DNA of 64,000 bases from Paulownia fortunei (taxonomy: Eukaryota > Streptophyta > Magnoliopsida > Lamiales > Paulowniaceae): assembly GCA_019321725.1 (NCBI GenBank), contig CM033107.1:18901445-18965444 (forward strand), read 5' to 3'. The notes under the pieces were generated by a model that was not told where the DNA came from, searched no databases, and saw only the letters and a list, made by a program, of their open reading frames with translations. Positions 23,094 through 33,822 of the stretch are shown piece by piece (within the stretch, counting starts at the first letter, position 1; every line of letters begins with the position of its first letter). A program made the translations under genes and the position numbers.

Positions 23094-24696
23094 TGCTACA
23101 ACTTTAAGGTTGCAAACCCAAGTGCAGGTTGTAGTAAGTAATAAATTTCTCGTGAGTCCGAGGTCGATCCACAGGGAAGTTGTTTGAAGAATTCAAGTTT
23201 ATATTTATAAAAAGATAGAGTTTATGTGAATCAAAAATATATGAACAATTAATGTATGATGTAGCTAAAGAAAAAATCGAAGTAATAAAAGTACTGAGGA
23301 TTAGGGATCCACTCTTGAGTTTTGGATAGATAAATGGTTATTTATTCTTTTTACCTCTATTTATTGCCACAATTGGAATCCATACATAATGAAGGTTCCA
23401 ATGGGAAGATATTATCAAGTAACTCATGCAATAAGGTAATCATGATATTGTCTTACTATTGCAAATTATCTCTTAACGCCAACACTTATTTATGGGATCA
23501 AACATTTATATACTCCTTTGTCAACAACAAATCAAGGTTTCACATTAGCAGTCGGTGGGGTAAAACCGTACAATAAGCTAAATGAATCCAAGTATTTATT
23601 GTGCCATTGGAGATACATAAATCAAGAATCACCACAAAAATAAGTAGGGTTTAGATCAAAAATAATAATAATAATACAACATACTTAAACAATTTCTACC
23701 CTTATAACCATTTCTCTTCCTCCATCAAGAGATTCACCCTTTTTCCTCAGCAAAATAAAATTTAGAAAGACATAATAAAAGTAACAAAGACTAAAAATAT
23801 AAGAGAAACTAGAGAATGCATTTCTATTACTACTAGAAAACTTACAATACAAACTAGATAACTTAGCCTAAAGAAACCCTCTACCCCCCTTCTCTTACAA
23901 GCTGAATACATGGCCTATTTATAGTACTTGGAGTAAGCTAGAGGCCAAACAAATAATGGAGGGGTTAATCAAGTGGTATGCTAGTTGCCAAGAGTTGGTA
24001 AGTTGTTACACAAATTTCTCAACCACTGAATTGAATTATATTTTTCGGTCAGATACAACCAGATTTTGAAGATACGTAAAGAATAAAAATTGTAGACCTT
24101 TCAACGCTGATATATTTTCATATATCTTTTGTCAAATTTGGCGATCGGATGAAGGAGATATGGTCAAATTACCGAGTCATGTCCAAGAGCCACCCTGTAA
24201 CATCAGCAGCAACTTGCAGCCTATGGTTTTACTATTTCAACACATTTTCACACCATCTTGTCTTCAGCAAACTTGTTTATTTACCTCTTGGGTATAATAT
24301 ATCCGAATTTCAGACCAAAATAAATTTGGGATCAAGATATATAACCGAATTGGTAAAATAAGTCAATACTGGGCTGAACTCTGATCTGAATTTTGGTGAT
24401 CCATTTTGTGTAATTACTTGGATGAATTTTCTGCTATCATAAAGACTGAATTGGGCTGATCCTCCAACATAAAAGTTGTACCTCTATCTCTTGTCTTTCA
24501 AATGAAACAAGCTTCAGGTCCATAGAGCTTTTGATCATGAAGTTATGCTCAAATTACAAAAACTGCACAAGTCTGAAAACATGCTTCCATTTATTCCCTA
24601 ACACAAAACATTAATAAAACAAGAATATTAACAAGAATAAAGCAAGAAAAGTATAAAGGATTTGATATAAAAATATGTCAAAATATGCACTTATCA
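23094..24696 (-). mobile_element. Solo Athila LTR (1,603 bp)
   Basis: On the minus strand it begins TGATAAGTGCATATTTTGAC and ends TTGCAACCTTAAAGTTGTAG plus CA, with intact TG...CA ends and a perfect 5-bp duplication CCTCA. No internal Athila sequence is attached. It is the best full-length reference for this LTR family in the window: 3' part with GTCGATCCACAGGGAAG (U5 side), TATA box at 23915-23923, U3 toward 24696. Insertion split a Tekay gag, since gag-like coding continues on both sides. Confidence 0.9.
23915..23923 (-). promoter_or_regulatory. TATA box of solo Athila LTR
   Basis: TATAAATAG on minus, preceded by the conserved CCAAGTAC. It is shared with 61545-61553, where the flanking 30 bases are nearly identical. 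Confidence 0.65.
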
Positions 24697-24870
24697 CCTC
24701 ACTTCTGCAGGATACTCCATAGCGATGAAGGTCTTCTCAAGAATACTAATCCATTTTTTGCAGCAAAAGGATCAATTCCACCATCAAAACGAGGAAGGTT
24801 AAGCCTCCTAAAGCACTCGAAGTAAGAAGAAGCTTGTGATTTAGGTTGGGGTTATATCTGTGCTTGTTAT
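24697..24870 (-). pseudogene. Tekay-H gag, middle segment
   Basis: Minus-strand reading SSYFECFRRLNLPRFDGGID, then PFAAKKWISILEKTFIAMEY, matches the start of the Tekay gag domain (pattern P-x-F-D-G followed by A-x-x-W). It is continuous with 22790-23093 across the solo LTR and with 25885-26009 across the hAT-like element. Confidence 0.7.
24863..24870. repeat. Imperfect 8-bp target duplication (left)
   Basis: CTTGTTAT here against CTTATCAT at 25885-25892 (6 of 8). Eight bases is the hAT target length; differences are transitions. Confidence 0.55.
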
Positions 24871-25884
24871 TAGGGGTGGTCATAAAAATTTAAAATCCGC
24901 TCGAACTGACCGCACCACACCGCACAAAATTGTTTTTACTAAATTACTACATAAATTGCAGTTTTAAAATTTAATTAAAATCGCACCGCCTTTTATGGTT
25001 TGGTGGTGGTTTGGAGTTTGAATAAACCGAACCACACCGCATATATATGTATATTAAATTTATTAATAATTAATACTAATTTTAGTTTTGACAATTAACT
25101 TATAATTGTAATATTTATTTAAATTTTGATGAATTAAATTTTTCTGTGCTTATCAACTTCTCATAAAGTTTTTTTATTTTTTATTTATCTTAAGTTGTGA
25201 TGCAAGGAACATGTATGCTTAATATCAATATTAAAAAGTTTAGCATTTTTTTTTCTTTTGAAAGTGTTGGTTTATTTAATTTTTTCAAGATTTTTTTTCT
25301 ACTTACTTTCCAATTGTTTACTTTTCCTTTGTAGTGTTATGGCATATGAATGAGTCAATTTTTCTTTCCAAGAATTAGAAGATGAAGAAAATAAATATTT
25401 TTTTTTGTATATATACTTAAGAATTTTTGTGTTAATAATATTTGTATATTCAAATAAACTTTTTCTATTTGTAGTTTAAAATATTGAGAATTTTTGTTTT
25501 ATTTTCTTTACTGTACATATTATAGTTTATATAATATAAATGAAACTAAATGAATAAGTAGAATATATGAAATGAGTTGAAATTTATGTACAATGATATA
25601 GTTATTTGTTAGTACTAGAAAGAGTATGCTATCATTTTTAGGATGAAAACTAAGGTGTTATTTTCATGTTGAAGTGAATTTTCTATTAATATCTTAATTT
25701 TTTTGGCTTAATCATTTCTCTTTATTGGTAAAAAATTGCTAAACCACCCAAAATCGCTTAAAACCACATTTTCGTTTTACTTGACAAAACCACAAATTGA
25801 AATTATTTTCTAGCAAAATCGTACAAGATAATTTGATTTGAAATTAGTAAAAAAATTCATAAAACCGCATCATGATCATCCGTA
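24871..25884. mobile_element. Nonautonomous hAT-like element (1,014 bp)
   Basis: The left end reads TAGGGGTGGTCATAA; the right end reverse-complemented reads TACGGATGATCATGA (11 of 15). The inverted subterminal zones share runs of CCGCACCAC and GCGGTTTTATG type. It is flanked by an imperfect 8-bp duplication. The interior is AT-rich with no transposase frame, so it depends on an enzyme from elsewhere. TIRs beginning TAGGG and 8-bp duplications are hAT characters. It interrupts Tekay-H gag. Confidence 0.7.
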
Positions 25885-26009
25885 CTTATCATTACCGTTG
25901 TTGCACTTGAAAGACATCAGCAATGTAGGCTTGGGTAACAAATGCGCATGATTCTGTGCTTCAAGTTGAGGTATATGTGGTACTTGCTCAACTAGAACTT
26001 ACTTTTCAT
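25885..26009 (-). pseudogene. Tekay-H gag, N-terminal segment
   Basis: Minus-strand frames give VEQVPHIPQLEAQNHAHLL and MSFKCNNGN. Weak alone, but contiguous with the gag segment on the other side of the hAT-like element. Cut at 26010 by an Athila LTR in plus orientation. Confidence 0.45.
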
Positions 26010-27900
26010 TAATAAGTACACATTTTGACATATTTTTGTATTAAATTCTTTATACTTTTATTACTTTATTATTGTTAATATTACAGTTTTATTTGTGTTT
26101 CGTGTTAAGGAATTAATGAGCAAAAAAATATAAAAAAGAGCTAAAATGAAACCAAAGAAGACAACACATTTCGTGAGTAAGTTGGAAGATAATATTTCAT
26201 TAGATCAAAAAAATATCATAATTAGAAGAAAAGAACCATTTTTAAGTCTATCATATATAGATCAAAATATATGTAAGAAATCACTTGGACTTTACAAGTG
26301 ATTGTTGAGCTTACATTAAACTGAAAATAAGCATATTTTTAGACTTGTGCAATTTTTGTATTTTACGAATAACTCTATGTTCAAAAATTCTATGGACCTA
26401 AATCTTACTTCATTTGAAATTTAAAAGATAGAACTACAACTTTGATGTTGGAAGTTTAGCTCAATTCCACATTGGTTATAGCAGAAAATTCATCCAAATA
26501 TGTGTACTGGAAAGGATCTATTTATGCTAACATATTTTTTTAAATCAAGCATAACTTTCTTCCTCATAGTTGAAATTAAATAATTCAAGTTGAAAAATAT
26601 TACAAATTGCATTTTCTTGCATTTTATTATTTTGTTTTAAAAAATAGTATTTTACTTCCATTACAGTATAACTTAAAAAATAGTATATTCTATGAGTATT
26701 TTATTTATTTGGTATGACTAATTTATTGATTTGAATGTTGTACGTAAATTAGTGTGTATCATTTTATTTATTTAAATAGTGTATGTGAACAAAAATATTT
26801 ATTATTTATTTACAATGTATATTCTATATAAGCAGATTATAAAATTATGATTCAGAAAATAAACTTCTCTTAGTATATATTTAAGATTTTATTATTTTAT
26901 TTATTTAATATGAGTAATTTATTAATTTGAATGTTGAACGTAAAGTAGCATATATTTAAGATTTTATTCAATAAGAAATTTTGTGACTGTATTTATATTA
27001 TATTTAATATAAGTATTTTATTTATTTAAATAATAGACAAATACATAACTTTCATGTTGATCATTTTTTCCAAATCAGTTGATTTCATGGAGAAAAATAC
27101 AAGAAAAAAATTCAGATGTGAAAAGCACATTTAAATTTAGAGCACATTTAATGAATTTGAATATATCAATTTAGGTACTCTTCTACTATAAATAGGGGTT
27201 TTTGGATGGCATGTAAAACACAACACAACACAAAAACCATTAGAGGGGGGAACAAAGTTTTGTTATTTTTTTTTAAGTTAAGTTTTCTAGTAGTAGTATA
27301 AGTTTTCTAACAGTAATTGAAATGTATTCTCTAGTTTCTTTTCAATTTTTAGTTTTTTCTACTTTTATTATATCTTTCTAAATTTCATTTAACTAAGGAG
27401 AAAGGATGAACCTCTTGATGGAGAAAGATGAAAGGTTATAAAGGTATATAATGTTCAGGTATGTTGTATTATTATTTTAAATTTTGATTGAAATCTTTCT
27501 TGTTTTGTGGTGATTCTTGATTTATGTATCACCAATGCCACAATAAATACATTGGTTTATTTAGCTTATTGTATGATTCTACTCTACCGACTTTTGTTGT
27601 AGACAAAAGTGTGCATAAATACTTAATATTACAAATAAGTGTTGACATTAAAATCATTCTTATTTTATGGTGATTCTTTATTCATGTATCACCAATGACA
27701 CAATAAATATTTGGGTTTATTTAGCTTATTGTACGGTTCTACTCTACCAACTGCTAATATGAAACTTTGATTTGTTGTAAATAAATGTGTGCATAAATAC
27801 TTAATCCCATAAATAAGTATTGGTGTTAAAACCCTTCTTGTTTAATGGCGATTCTTGATTTTTGAATCACCAATGGCCCAATAAATACTTCAGTTCTAGT
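26010..27900 (+). mobile_element. Athila LTR, plus orientation, 3' end lost
   Basis: Starts TAATAAGTACACATTTTGAC, corresponding to TGATAAGTGCATATTTTGAC of the solo LTR. It follows the same order (U3, TATA box at 27187, then the repeated CACCAAT/CTTATTTATG-type blocks). Those ~170-bp blocks occur three times between 27490 and 27900. The end expected near GGTTGCAAACCTTAAAG is missing; sequence switches to Tekay integrase at about 27900-27935. There is no primer site after it. Confidence 0.75.
27187..27195 (+). promoter_or_regulatory. TATA box of Athila LTR
   Basis: TATAAATAG in the context TTCTACTATAAATAGGGG, equivalent in position to the other LTR copies. Confidence 0.6.
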
Positions 27901-27929
27901 ACACTGACTACAAACGTGAAACTTTGCAT

Positions 27930-29028
27930 CTAGGCAGCATGAAAATGTATAAGGACTTACAACAACATTATTAGTCGCCTAAAATGAAGAGTGATATAGC
28001 AAAATTTGTGGCTGAATGTCTAACTTGTCAACAAGTTAATATTGAACATCAAAGACCATCAGGGTTGTTGAAGCCTTTGTTGATTCCAGAGTGGAAATGG
28101 GAGCACGTTACAATGGACTTTGTGCTTGGATTACCTAGAACTCAAAATGGATATAATTTCATATGAATGATTATTGATAGATTAACTAAATTAGCCCATT
28201 TTCTTCCAGCGACATACACATACAATATAGACCAGTATGCTCAACAATATATTAAAGAGATTGTCAAGTTATATGGAGTGCTTGTTTTAATAGTATCTAA
28301 CAGAGATCCTAAGTTTACATTTCTATTTTGGAAGAGCTTACACAGTGCCATGGGAATAGAACTTTCATTTAGTACAACTTCTTATCCATAAAGTGATGGG
28401 TAATCAGAGAGGGTTATTCAGATATTAGAGTATATGTTAAGAACTTGTATGCTATAGTTTCAAGGGAGTTAGGATATGAAGCTTCCATTAGTAGAGTTTA
28501 CTTATAATAATAGCTACCAATCAATAATTGAAATGACGCCTTATAAAGCATTGTATGGAATGAAATGTAGATCTCCAGTTCATTGGGATGAAGTTGGAGA
28601 ATAAAGCTAAGGTTGTGGAGAAGATACGAGAGAGAATGAAGATCGCGCAGAGTAGACAAAAAAGTTATGCAGATAAACAGAGAAAAGATCTAGAGTTTGC
28701 CATTAGGGATCATATGTTCTTAAAAGTAGCTTCCATGAAAGGTGTCATGAGATTCGAAAAGAAAGAAAAACTCAGCCCGAGGTATGTCAGCCTATTCGAG
28801 ATACTTGAAATAGTTGGTGATAAAGCTGATAGAGTGGCCTTACCTCCATCATTATCTAATGTTTATAATATTTTCCATGTGTCTATCTTGAGGAAGTACA
28901 TTTCAAACCCCTCTCATGTGTTGACTTATGTTCATAATAATAGTTGGTGATTTAGCTTATGAAGAGAAACCAGTGCAAATTCTAGATTGGAAGGAAGAAG
29001 AATTGAGAACAAAAAAGATTCATTATGC
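27930..29028 (+). pseudogene. Tekay integrase fragment (broken)
   Basis: Begins GSMKMYKDLQQHY, then MKSDIAKFVAECLTCQQVN (zinc-binding domain CxxC), EWKWEHVTMDFVLGLPRTQN (first catalytic Asp), IDRLTKLAHFLPATYTYN, IVSNRDPKFT (second Asp region), then [18 protein letters not shown] and [16 protein letters not shown]. The C-terminal part at 28588-28950 reads QSRQKSYADKQRKDLEFA, GVMRFEKKEKLSPRY and VYNIFHVSILRKYISNPSHV. This is the Tekay/Del integrase order. Stops (for example TGA at 28164, TAA at 28389) split it into at least three frames. It ends before a chromodomain, joined to a Tekay-D LTR at about 29029. Confidence 0.9.
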
Positions 29029-31137
29029 TTTAATATGCATTAGTACATGAAATATGAGATCAAACTTTTGGTTCTTGATTTAACATATTCCTCAAGTGTC
29101 TTTTTGTAGTGAAAAGCTCGGTATTTCGATTAAGAAAGATTAAAGTATTGAATGACCATGAAATGAATTATTTGTATTGCTCCATACTTGTTATATTCTA
29201 AAGTGATTATTTGTCTAAATATTTGCAAGAAATATGTTACATTTGGCTAAAAACTAAAAGTATGCAAAATGGTGCAATTTGATTGGTTGGTTGATTAGGT
29301 TGCATGAAATCATTCTAAACTACATTACACTTGATTATAACACCAAAGCATTAACTTTTTTCATCTCCTTAGCCCATAAACATGATTCTTTGCATGAGAA
29401 GACACCACTCTTTGAAATGTTAAACAAGCTATTTTTAGCCTTATTTTCTTCTGGAAGCTCCTAAAAAATCACCAGTCTTCTTTTCCAAAGTTTCTTCCAA
29501 ATTTCAACACTCTCTTACTCACAAAAATTAAATTCAATCCATAGGAATCCATAAAATATAAACTAGAACAAGTTCCTTCATTTTTAAGCTTGAAAATCAT
29601 TGATTTTGAAGCTTAATTCCAATTTAATCAAGGTATATTCTTTTCTAATGTTTCTTATGATGAATTTATAGTATATTGAATGGTTACATGTTTTAGTATT
29701 TTTTGTATGAATGAAAACTCAAGTGGGATAGACTTGAGTCCAAAATCAAGCTAGTTAGGCTACTGTTTAGTAAAGTTGATAATCTTGTGCAATATGTTTA
29801 ATTTAATTATTTCTATTAATCTTGTAATGCTTATATTATGTTTGGAAGTACCTACAAATGATTGTGAACAATAGCAATTAGTTTACTTAATTGAAGGTTA
29901 GAATCAATTTAAGTTAGAACCGAATTTATGTTATTTTAATTCGGATTGTGTTCATGTTTGGGGGCTGTCCATTAATTTATGTTTGAATTGTTAGTGATTT
30001 AGTGGCTGCCATAATGTTTAATGTCTTGAATTAGTAGTAAAATATGAATTATGCATTATTTTGAGGTCATGTAATTGATATGGAATTATTTACAAAGGAT
30101 TGAAAAGTGTATATGATTTTAATTAGAATAGATTATGTGATTTATTAAAAAGATATTGAAAGGTACATAATTTGATTATGTCAGGACTTTAACACAACCT
30201 ATCTTCCAAAGAGATTGACCTTTTCACTTGGTATAAAGTGGACTTGCGGTAAGTTGAAACTTTCATTTACTGTATCACAAGAATTATATAATGTGGTTCA
30301 TGTTTTAATGTGATTGTCATTATTTGCCAAATGATGTAATATTTGATGAACACATGGTTCATGAAGCATGATACTATAGGAATATAATGAGGTCTTGAAA
30401 AGGAAGTATGGTACCTGATTAATGGTCGGGTAGGAAAGCGTTGTGGGAGAGATCCACGGACCCAACAAATGGTGACAAATACTTGAGGTTGAAAAATTGG
30501 TATAGGAAAGCTACAAAGAATGAGACAGAATACGACTAATACCTGAGGTTGAAAGACCAAGTATGAAAACCCCCTATTATTTCTCTTATTAGCCAATTAT
30601 TATGAGTAGGTTTCGAAAACCACGGTCGATCGCTATTAGTTAGGTACCATACTTCAAGGGCCTTAAAAAATGATTTATGAATGAAAGTTATTAAATTGAA
30701 TAATGCATTTAATCATTTATATGATTTGCATGTACGCTATTTGTTATTGTATCAATTTTACCTTACTGAACCTTTAGCTCATTAGATTCATGTGATGCAG
30801 GTGGAAATGTACAAGTTTAGAGGTTGACTGAGTCTCAAGAGCGGTCGGACAGAGATTTTTCATATGCCATATTTTGAGCTATTTTGTAGCCTATTTTGAA
30901 AACTCTGTTTTGTTTTTAAATAAGTCACTCTATTATGGTTTTGTAAACAGATATACTCAGTTTTAATTTATGTATATGGTATGTTTAAAATAAAATGAAA
31001 TAACAAATGAATTCAAGTTCTTTCTCTTATAGCTAAAATGGGGAACATTTATTAAAACCATAACTCTTGTATTGATGAAAAGTTAACATTTCTTAATTTA
31101 ACTGTATCAACTTGTTTAGGTTTTGTAGTTAAGTTAA
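29029..31137 (+). mobile_element. Tekay-D LTR (5' end missing)
   Basis: Same sequence as the inverted copies at 46865-48558 and 57618-58362. It lacks about the first 140 bases, which should start TGTAATGCCCAATTATC as at 48558. The 3' limit near TTAAGTTAAGAGG corresponds to the LTR end GGGTGTTACA seen inverted at 62318. Placement directly after integrase suggests it is the 3' LTR of that element with the spacer and LTR start deleted. Small frames at 29279-29464 and 30267-30596 are chance. Confidence 0.75.
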
Positions 31138-31637
31138 GAGGAGGGTGGTGAATGGTTGCTTTATATTTGGTGTCTTCTCATGCCAAAATCCGCATTTATG
31201 GGTTAGGAGATGTCAAGAATTGATGCTTAGGTGTATAATTAAGTTAGAATCAAGTGCAATGCGATTTAGAATAATTTCATGCAACTTAGCCAACCGACCA
31301 ATCAAATTGTACTATTTTGGTTACTTTTAGGTTGCATTTGGATGAGAGAATTTGGATTTGAGGAGAGGATTTAGGGAAAGGATTTCAAATGACTCCATAT
31401 AATATGGATTTGAAAGCCACCACAATGACTCAAAAATTAACTCAAAATAGAAAATCAAGAATTTGAAATCCATTATAAAATGAAGTTATCCAAACAAGTT
31501 CAATGGATTTGTTATGATGAAATTGAAATCCTTAGTTTCAAATCCATCAATTCAAATATAACCATTTGATAATGCATACTTAATATTCAGGTAAGGTGCT
31601 TATTATTAGTTATGAAGGAGATAATTGAACATTATAC
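31138..31637 (-). mobile_element. Inverted Tekay-D LTR fragment with MITE inside
   Basis: 31138-31326 matches 57800-57990 (GGTGTCTTCTCATG, CCAACCGACCAATCAA). After the MITE, 31563-31637 matches the outer LTR end (TGCTTATTATTAG, GAGATAATTG). About 300 bases present in other copies are missing at the MITE. It forms an inverted pair with the LTR at 29029-31137. Confidence 0.65.
31327..31562 (+). mobile_element. MITE-like element of the 378-1240 family
   Basis: About 235 bp. Starts GGTTGCATTTGGATGAGAG and ends ATCAATTCAAATATAACC; reverse-complementing the end gives GGTTATATTTGAATTGAT, so imperfect terminal inverted repeats. The middle, GAAGTTATCCAAACAAGTTC and TTGAAATCCTTAGTTTCAAA, aligns with copy C at 806-1014. 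It lies in a Tekay-D LTR whose uninterrupted form is seen near 57985. Confidence 0.65.
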
Positions 31638-31880
31638 TTGAGGTGTCAAATCATGTACTGTCAAAGCTTGTAGAGTTAAAACATGAGGTGTTGAGCATGT
31701 GGTGTCATAGCATGGTGTTAAAGCATGAGGTATCAAGCATGAAGTGTCAAAGGATTAGTAGTCAAGCATGAGGTGTTATAGCATGAGGTGTCAAAGCAAG
31801 AGGTGCCAAGCATGAGGTGTAAAAGCTTGAGGTGGCAACATATGGTGAAATCTGATTTTTGACACATCTTGCAAGCCAAA
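31638..31880. repeat. Degenerate minisatellite, copy 1
   Basis: Irregular reiteration of AGCATGAGGTGTCAA-like units, about 14-18 bases each, roughly 12 units, followed by GAGGTGGCAACATATGGTG and GACACATCTTGCAAGCC. The same block follows at 32168-32370. Unit spacing and sequence are too irregular for CRISPR. Confidence 0.75.
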
Positions 31881-31884
31881 ATCA

Positions 31885-32167
31885 CATGTTCTTCATTACA
31901 ATTAATTCATCTCTTGACCATTCAATACACCAATTTTTCTTAACCAAGAAATCGAGTTTTTCATTATAAAAGGCACTTAAGGATTATGTTAAATTAAAAA
32001 TAAAAGTTCAATCTCATATTTCATGTACTACTATATGTTAAAGCATAACTAGAGGATAAAATAACAATTATTCATGTTCATGCAACCATGTTATTTGTAT
32101 ACCATAATCCGATAATGTATATTGATTAGATGCATATTCATGTAAGATGCTCATTATTGGCTATGTA
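31885..32167 (-). mobile_element. Tekay-D LTR outer end, duplicated
   Basis: Matches 48290-48540 (CTCATATTTCATGTACTA, GATGCTCATTATTGGC, GAGATAATTAGGCAT). It again leads straight into the minisatellite, so LTR end plus minisatellite form a unit present twice in direct orientation. Confidence 0.65.
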
Positions 32168-32370
32168 GGAGATAATTAGGCATACACTTGAGTGTCAAAG
32201 TATGAGATGACAAAGCTTGTAGAGTTAAAACATGAGGAATAGAGCATGAGGGGGTGTCAAAGCAAGAGGTGCCAAGCATGAAGTGTAAAAGAATTAGGTT
32301 CAAGCTTGAGGTGGTAACATATGGTGAAATTTGATTTTTGACACATCTTGCAAGCCAAAATCACATGTTT
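32168..32370. repeat. Degenerate minisatellite, copy 2
   Basis: Shares long blocks with copy 1: GCTTGTAGAGTTAAAACATG, TCAAAGCAAGAGGTGCCAAG and TTTTTGACACATCTTGCAAG. It is shorter by several units. Confidence 0.75.
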
Positions 32371-32539
32371 TTCAATCTATGCTCATCTATTTACAACCTA
32401 TTCTAATTGCCATACGATCCCATAAATAATTGCTATCTTAATTTCCTAGCTGTTCATTTGATTTCTGACCTGATTGGCACCCAATTCTTACTTAATTGTC
32501 AAAATCACACTTTGATAATCTCACACATACGAACCTTGT
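32371..32539. other. Junction DNA, nothing recognised
   Basis: Short AT-rich stretch between the minisatellite and the Reina-like integrase. Confidence 0.4.
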
Positions 32540-33125
32540 AGTATCACATTTCAATTATAATCTTACAATCTCTCTAAAGAACAAATCAGCAACATGTGAA
32601 GCATCATCAGTTTTGTGGCATGGAATAAAATGTGCAATTTTAGAGAAATCTATCCACAACTACAAAAATTGAATCCTTATCATGTTTAGACCTAGGAAAG
32701 CCTAACACAAAGTCCATCGAAATATCAATCCAAGGTTCATTAGGGATGGAAAAGAGTGTGTACAAACCATGAGGTTGTACCTGGGACTTTGCTTACAAGT
32801 GACGCATCTACCACATGTTCTCTCAATATCTCTCTTTATGTGTGGCCAATAGAAGTGTTCTTACAAAATAGTTAAAGTTTTAGCAACCTCAAATTGTCCT
32901 ATTAACCCTCTACTATAGGATTCCCTAACTAACAAATCACACAAAGGGCAATTTGGCGCGCACAATTTATTCTCCCAAATTAAGAAACCTTCGTGCCTAA
33001 AGAACTTGCCTACTGTGTTTTTCCCACAAGCTCGTAACTCCTCACAAAAATCATGGTCTAATGGATACAACTCTTTAATATGCTTAAAACTAAGTAATTT
33101 TGCATCAAGAGTAGAAATTAATATG
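32540..33125 (-). pseudogene. Reina-E integrase, N-terminal and core start
   Basis: The frame at 32861-33070 reads ACGKNTVGKFFRHEGFLIWE, LCAPNCPLCDLLVRESYSR and GLIGQFEVAKTLTIL. It then continues EHFYWPHIKRDIERTCGRC (zinc-binding domain), worn core sequence, [14 protein letters not shown] and [16 protein letters not shown]. The His/Cys zinc site is mostly visible. The second catalytic Asp and the Glu are absent because the copy ends at about 32540. Frame changes and stops occur. Confidence 0.85.
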
Positions 33126-33734
33126 TACCTTTGAGAGAGTGCATCTACAATGATGTTTTCTTTACCTTGCTTGTATCAGATGATATATGGAAATGTCTCA
33201 ATGAATTCCGCCCAACGTGCATGTCTCCTATTCCACTTGTGCTAGCCCTTCAAATGCTTCAAGGACTCATGATCAATGTGAATCACAAACTTTTTAGGCT
33301 AAAGGTAGTGTTTCCATGTCTCCAATGCTCATACCAATGCATATAGTTCTTTATCATAAGTAGGGTAGTTTAAGGCTACCCCACTTAATTTCCCATTAAA
33401 ATATGCAATTGGTCTTCTTCCTTACATAAGAACTGCGCCTATACCTATACCTAAAGCATCACATTCAATTTCAAACATTTTAGTGAAATCAGGTAAAGCA
33501 AGTAAATGAGTATGGGTTAATATCTCCTTGAGAAATTCAAATGCTTTTTCCTGCTCATCACCCCATTTGAATCTAACGTTCTTTTTGATAACTTTGGTAA
33601 GTGGTGTGGTGACACTAGTAAAGTCCTTTATGAACCTCCCATAAAAACTAGTGAGTCCATGAAAACTACGAATATTACCTACACTCGTGGGACTCAGCCA
33701 CTCTTAAATTACATTAGGGACTCTTGTAACCTTT
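33126..33734 (-). pseudogene. Reina-E RT tail and RNase H
   Basis: From right to left: EWLSPTSVGNIRSFHGLTSF, YGRFIKDFTSVTTPLTKV, then RNase H with [61 protein letters not shown] and KENIIVDALSQRYIL. Three of the expected acidic residues are present. Single-base changes and stops interrupt the frame. Confidence 0.85.
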
Positions 33735-33822
33735 CTTGTAATGATTATTGATGATTATATCTACAGGTTAGGGATGATCGCCTTAATCCCTCACCCCTAC
33801 GGGTGTTTAAAAAAAAAAAACC
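33735..33822 (+). mobile_element. Short poly(A)-ended insertion in RT
   Basis: About 85 bases of non-RT sequence split the reading HGIQV ... EWLSP. On plus it ends CCTCACCCCTACGGGTGTTT followed by 12 A. A small hairpin CACCC-CTAC-GGGTG precedes the A run. This resembles the 3' end of a truncated SINE or other retroposon; a clear target duplication is not seen. It converts the end of the RT frame into VFFF. Confidence 0.5.

Larger units (their letters stand above)
21663..26009 (-). mobile_element. Tekay-H: gag-PR-RT remnant, interrupted twice
   Basis: The minus-strand chain from right to left is gag (25885-26009, 24697-24870, 22790-23093), a zinc-knuckle region, protease and the start of RT (to 21663), where the Athila-1 LTR cuts it at the equivalent of [13 protein letters not shown]. 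It is interrupted by a solo Athila LTR (23094-24696) and a hAT-like element (24871-25884). No LTR or primer site of its own is present. Confidence 0.75.

Noticed and set aside
31638..32370. Regularly recurring short repeats, CRISPR-like at first glance
   Set aside because: Units vary in length and sequence, no constant spacers, eukaryotic genome context; a degenerate minisatellite fits.
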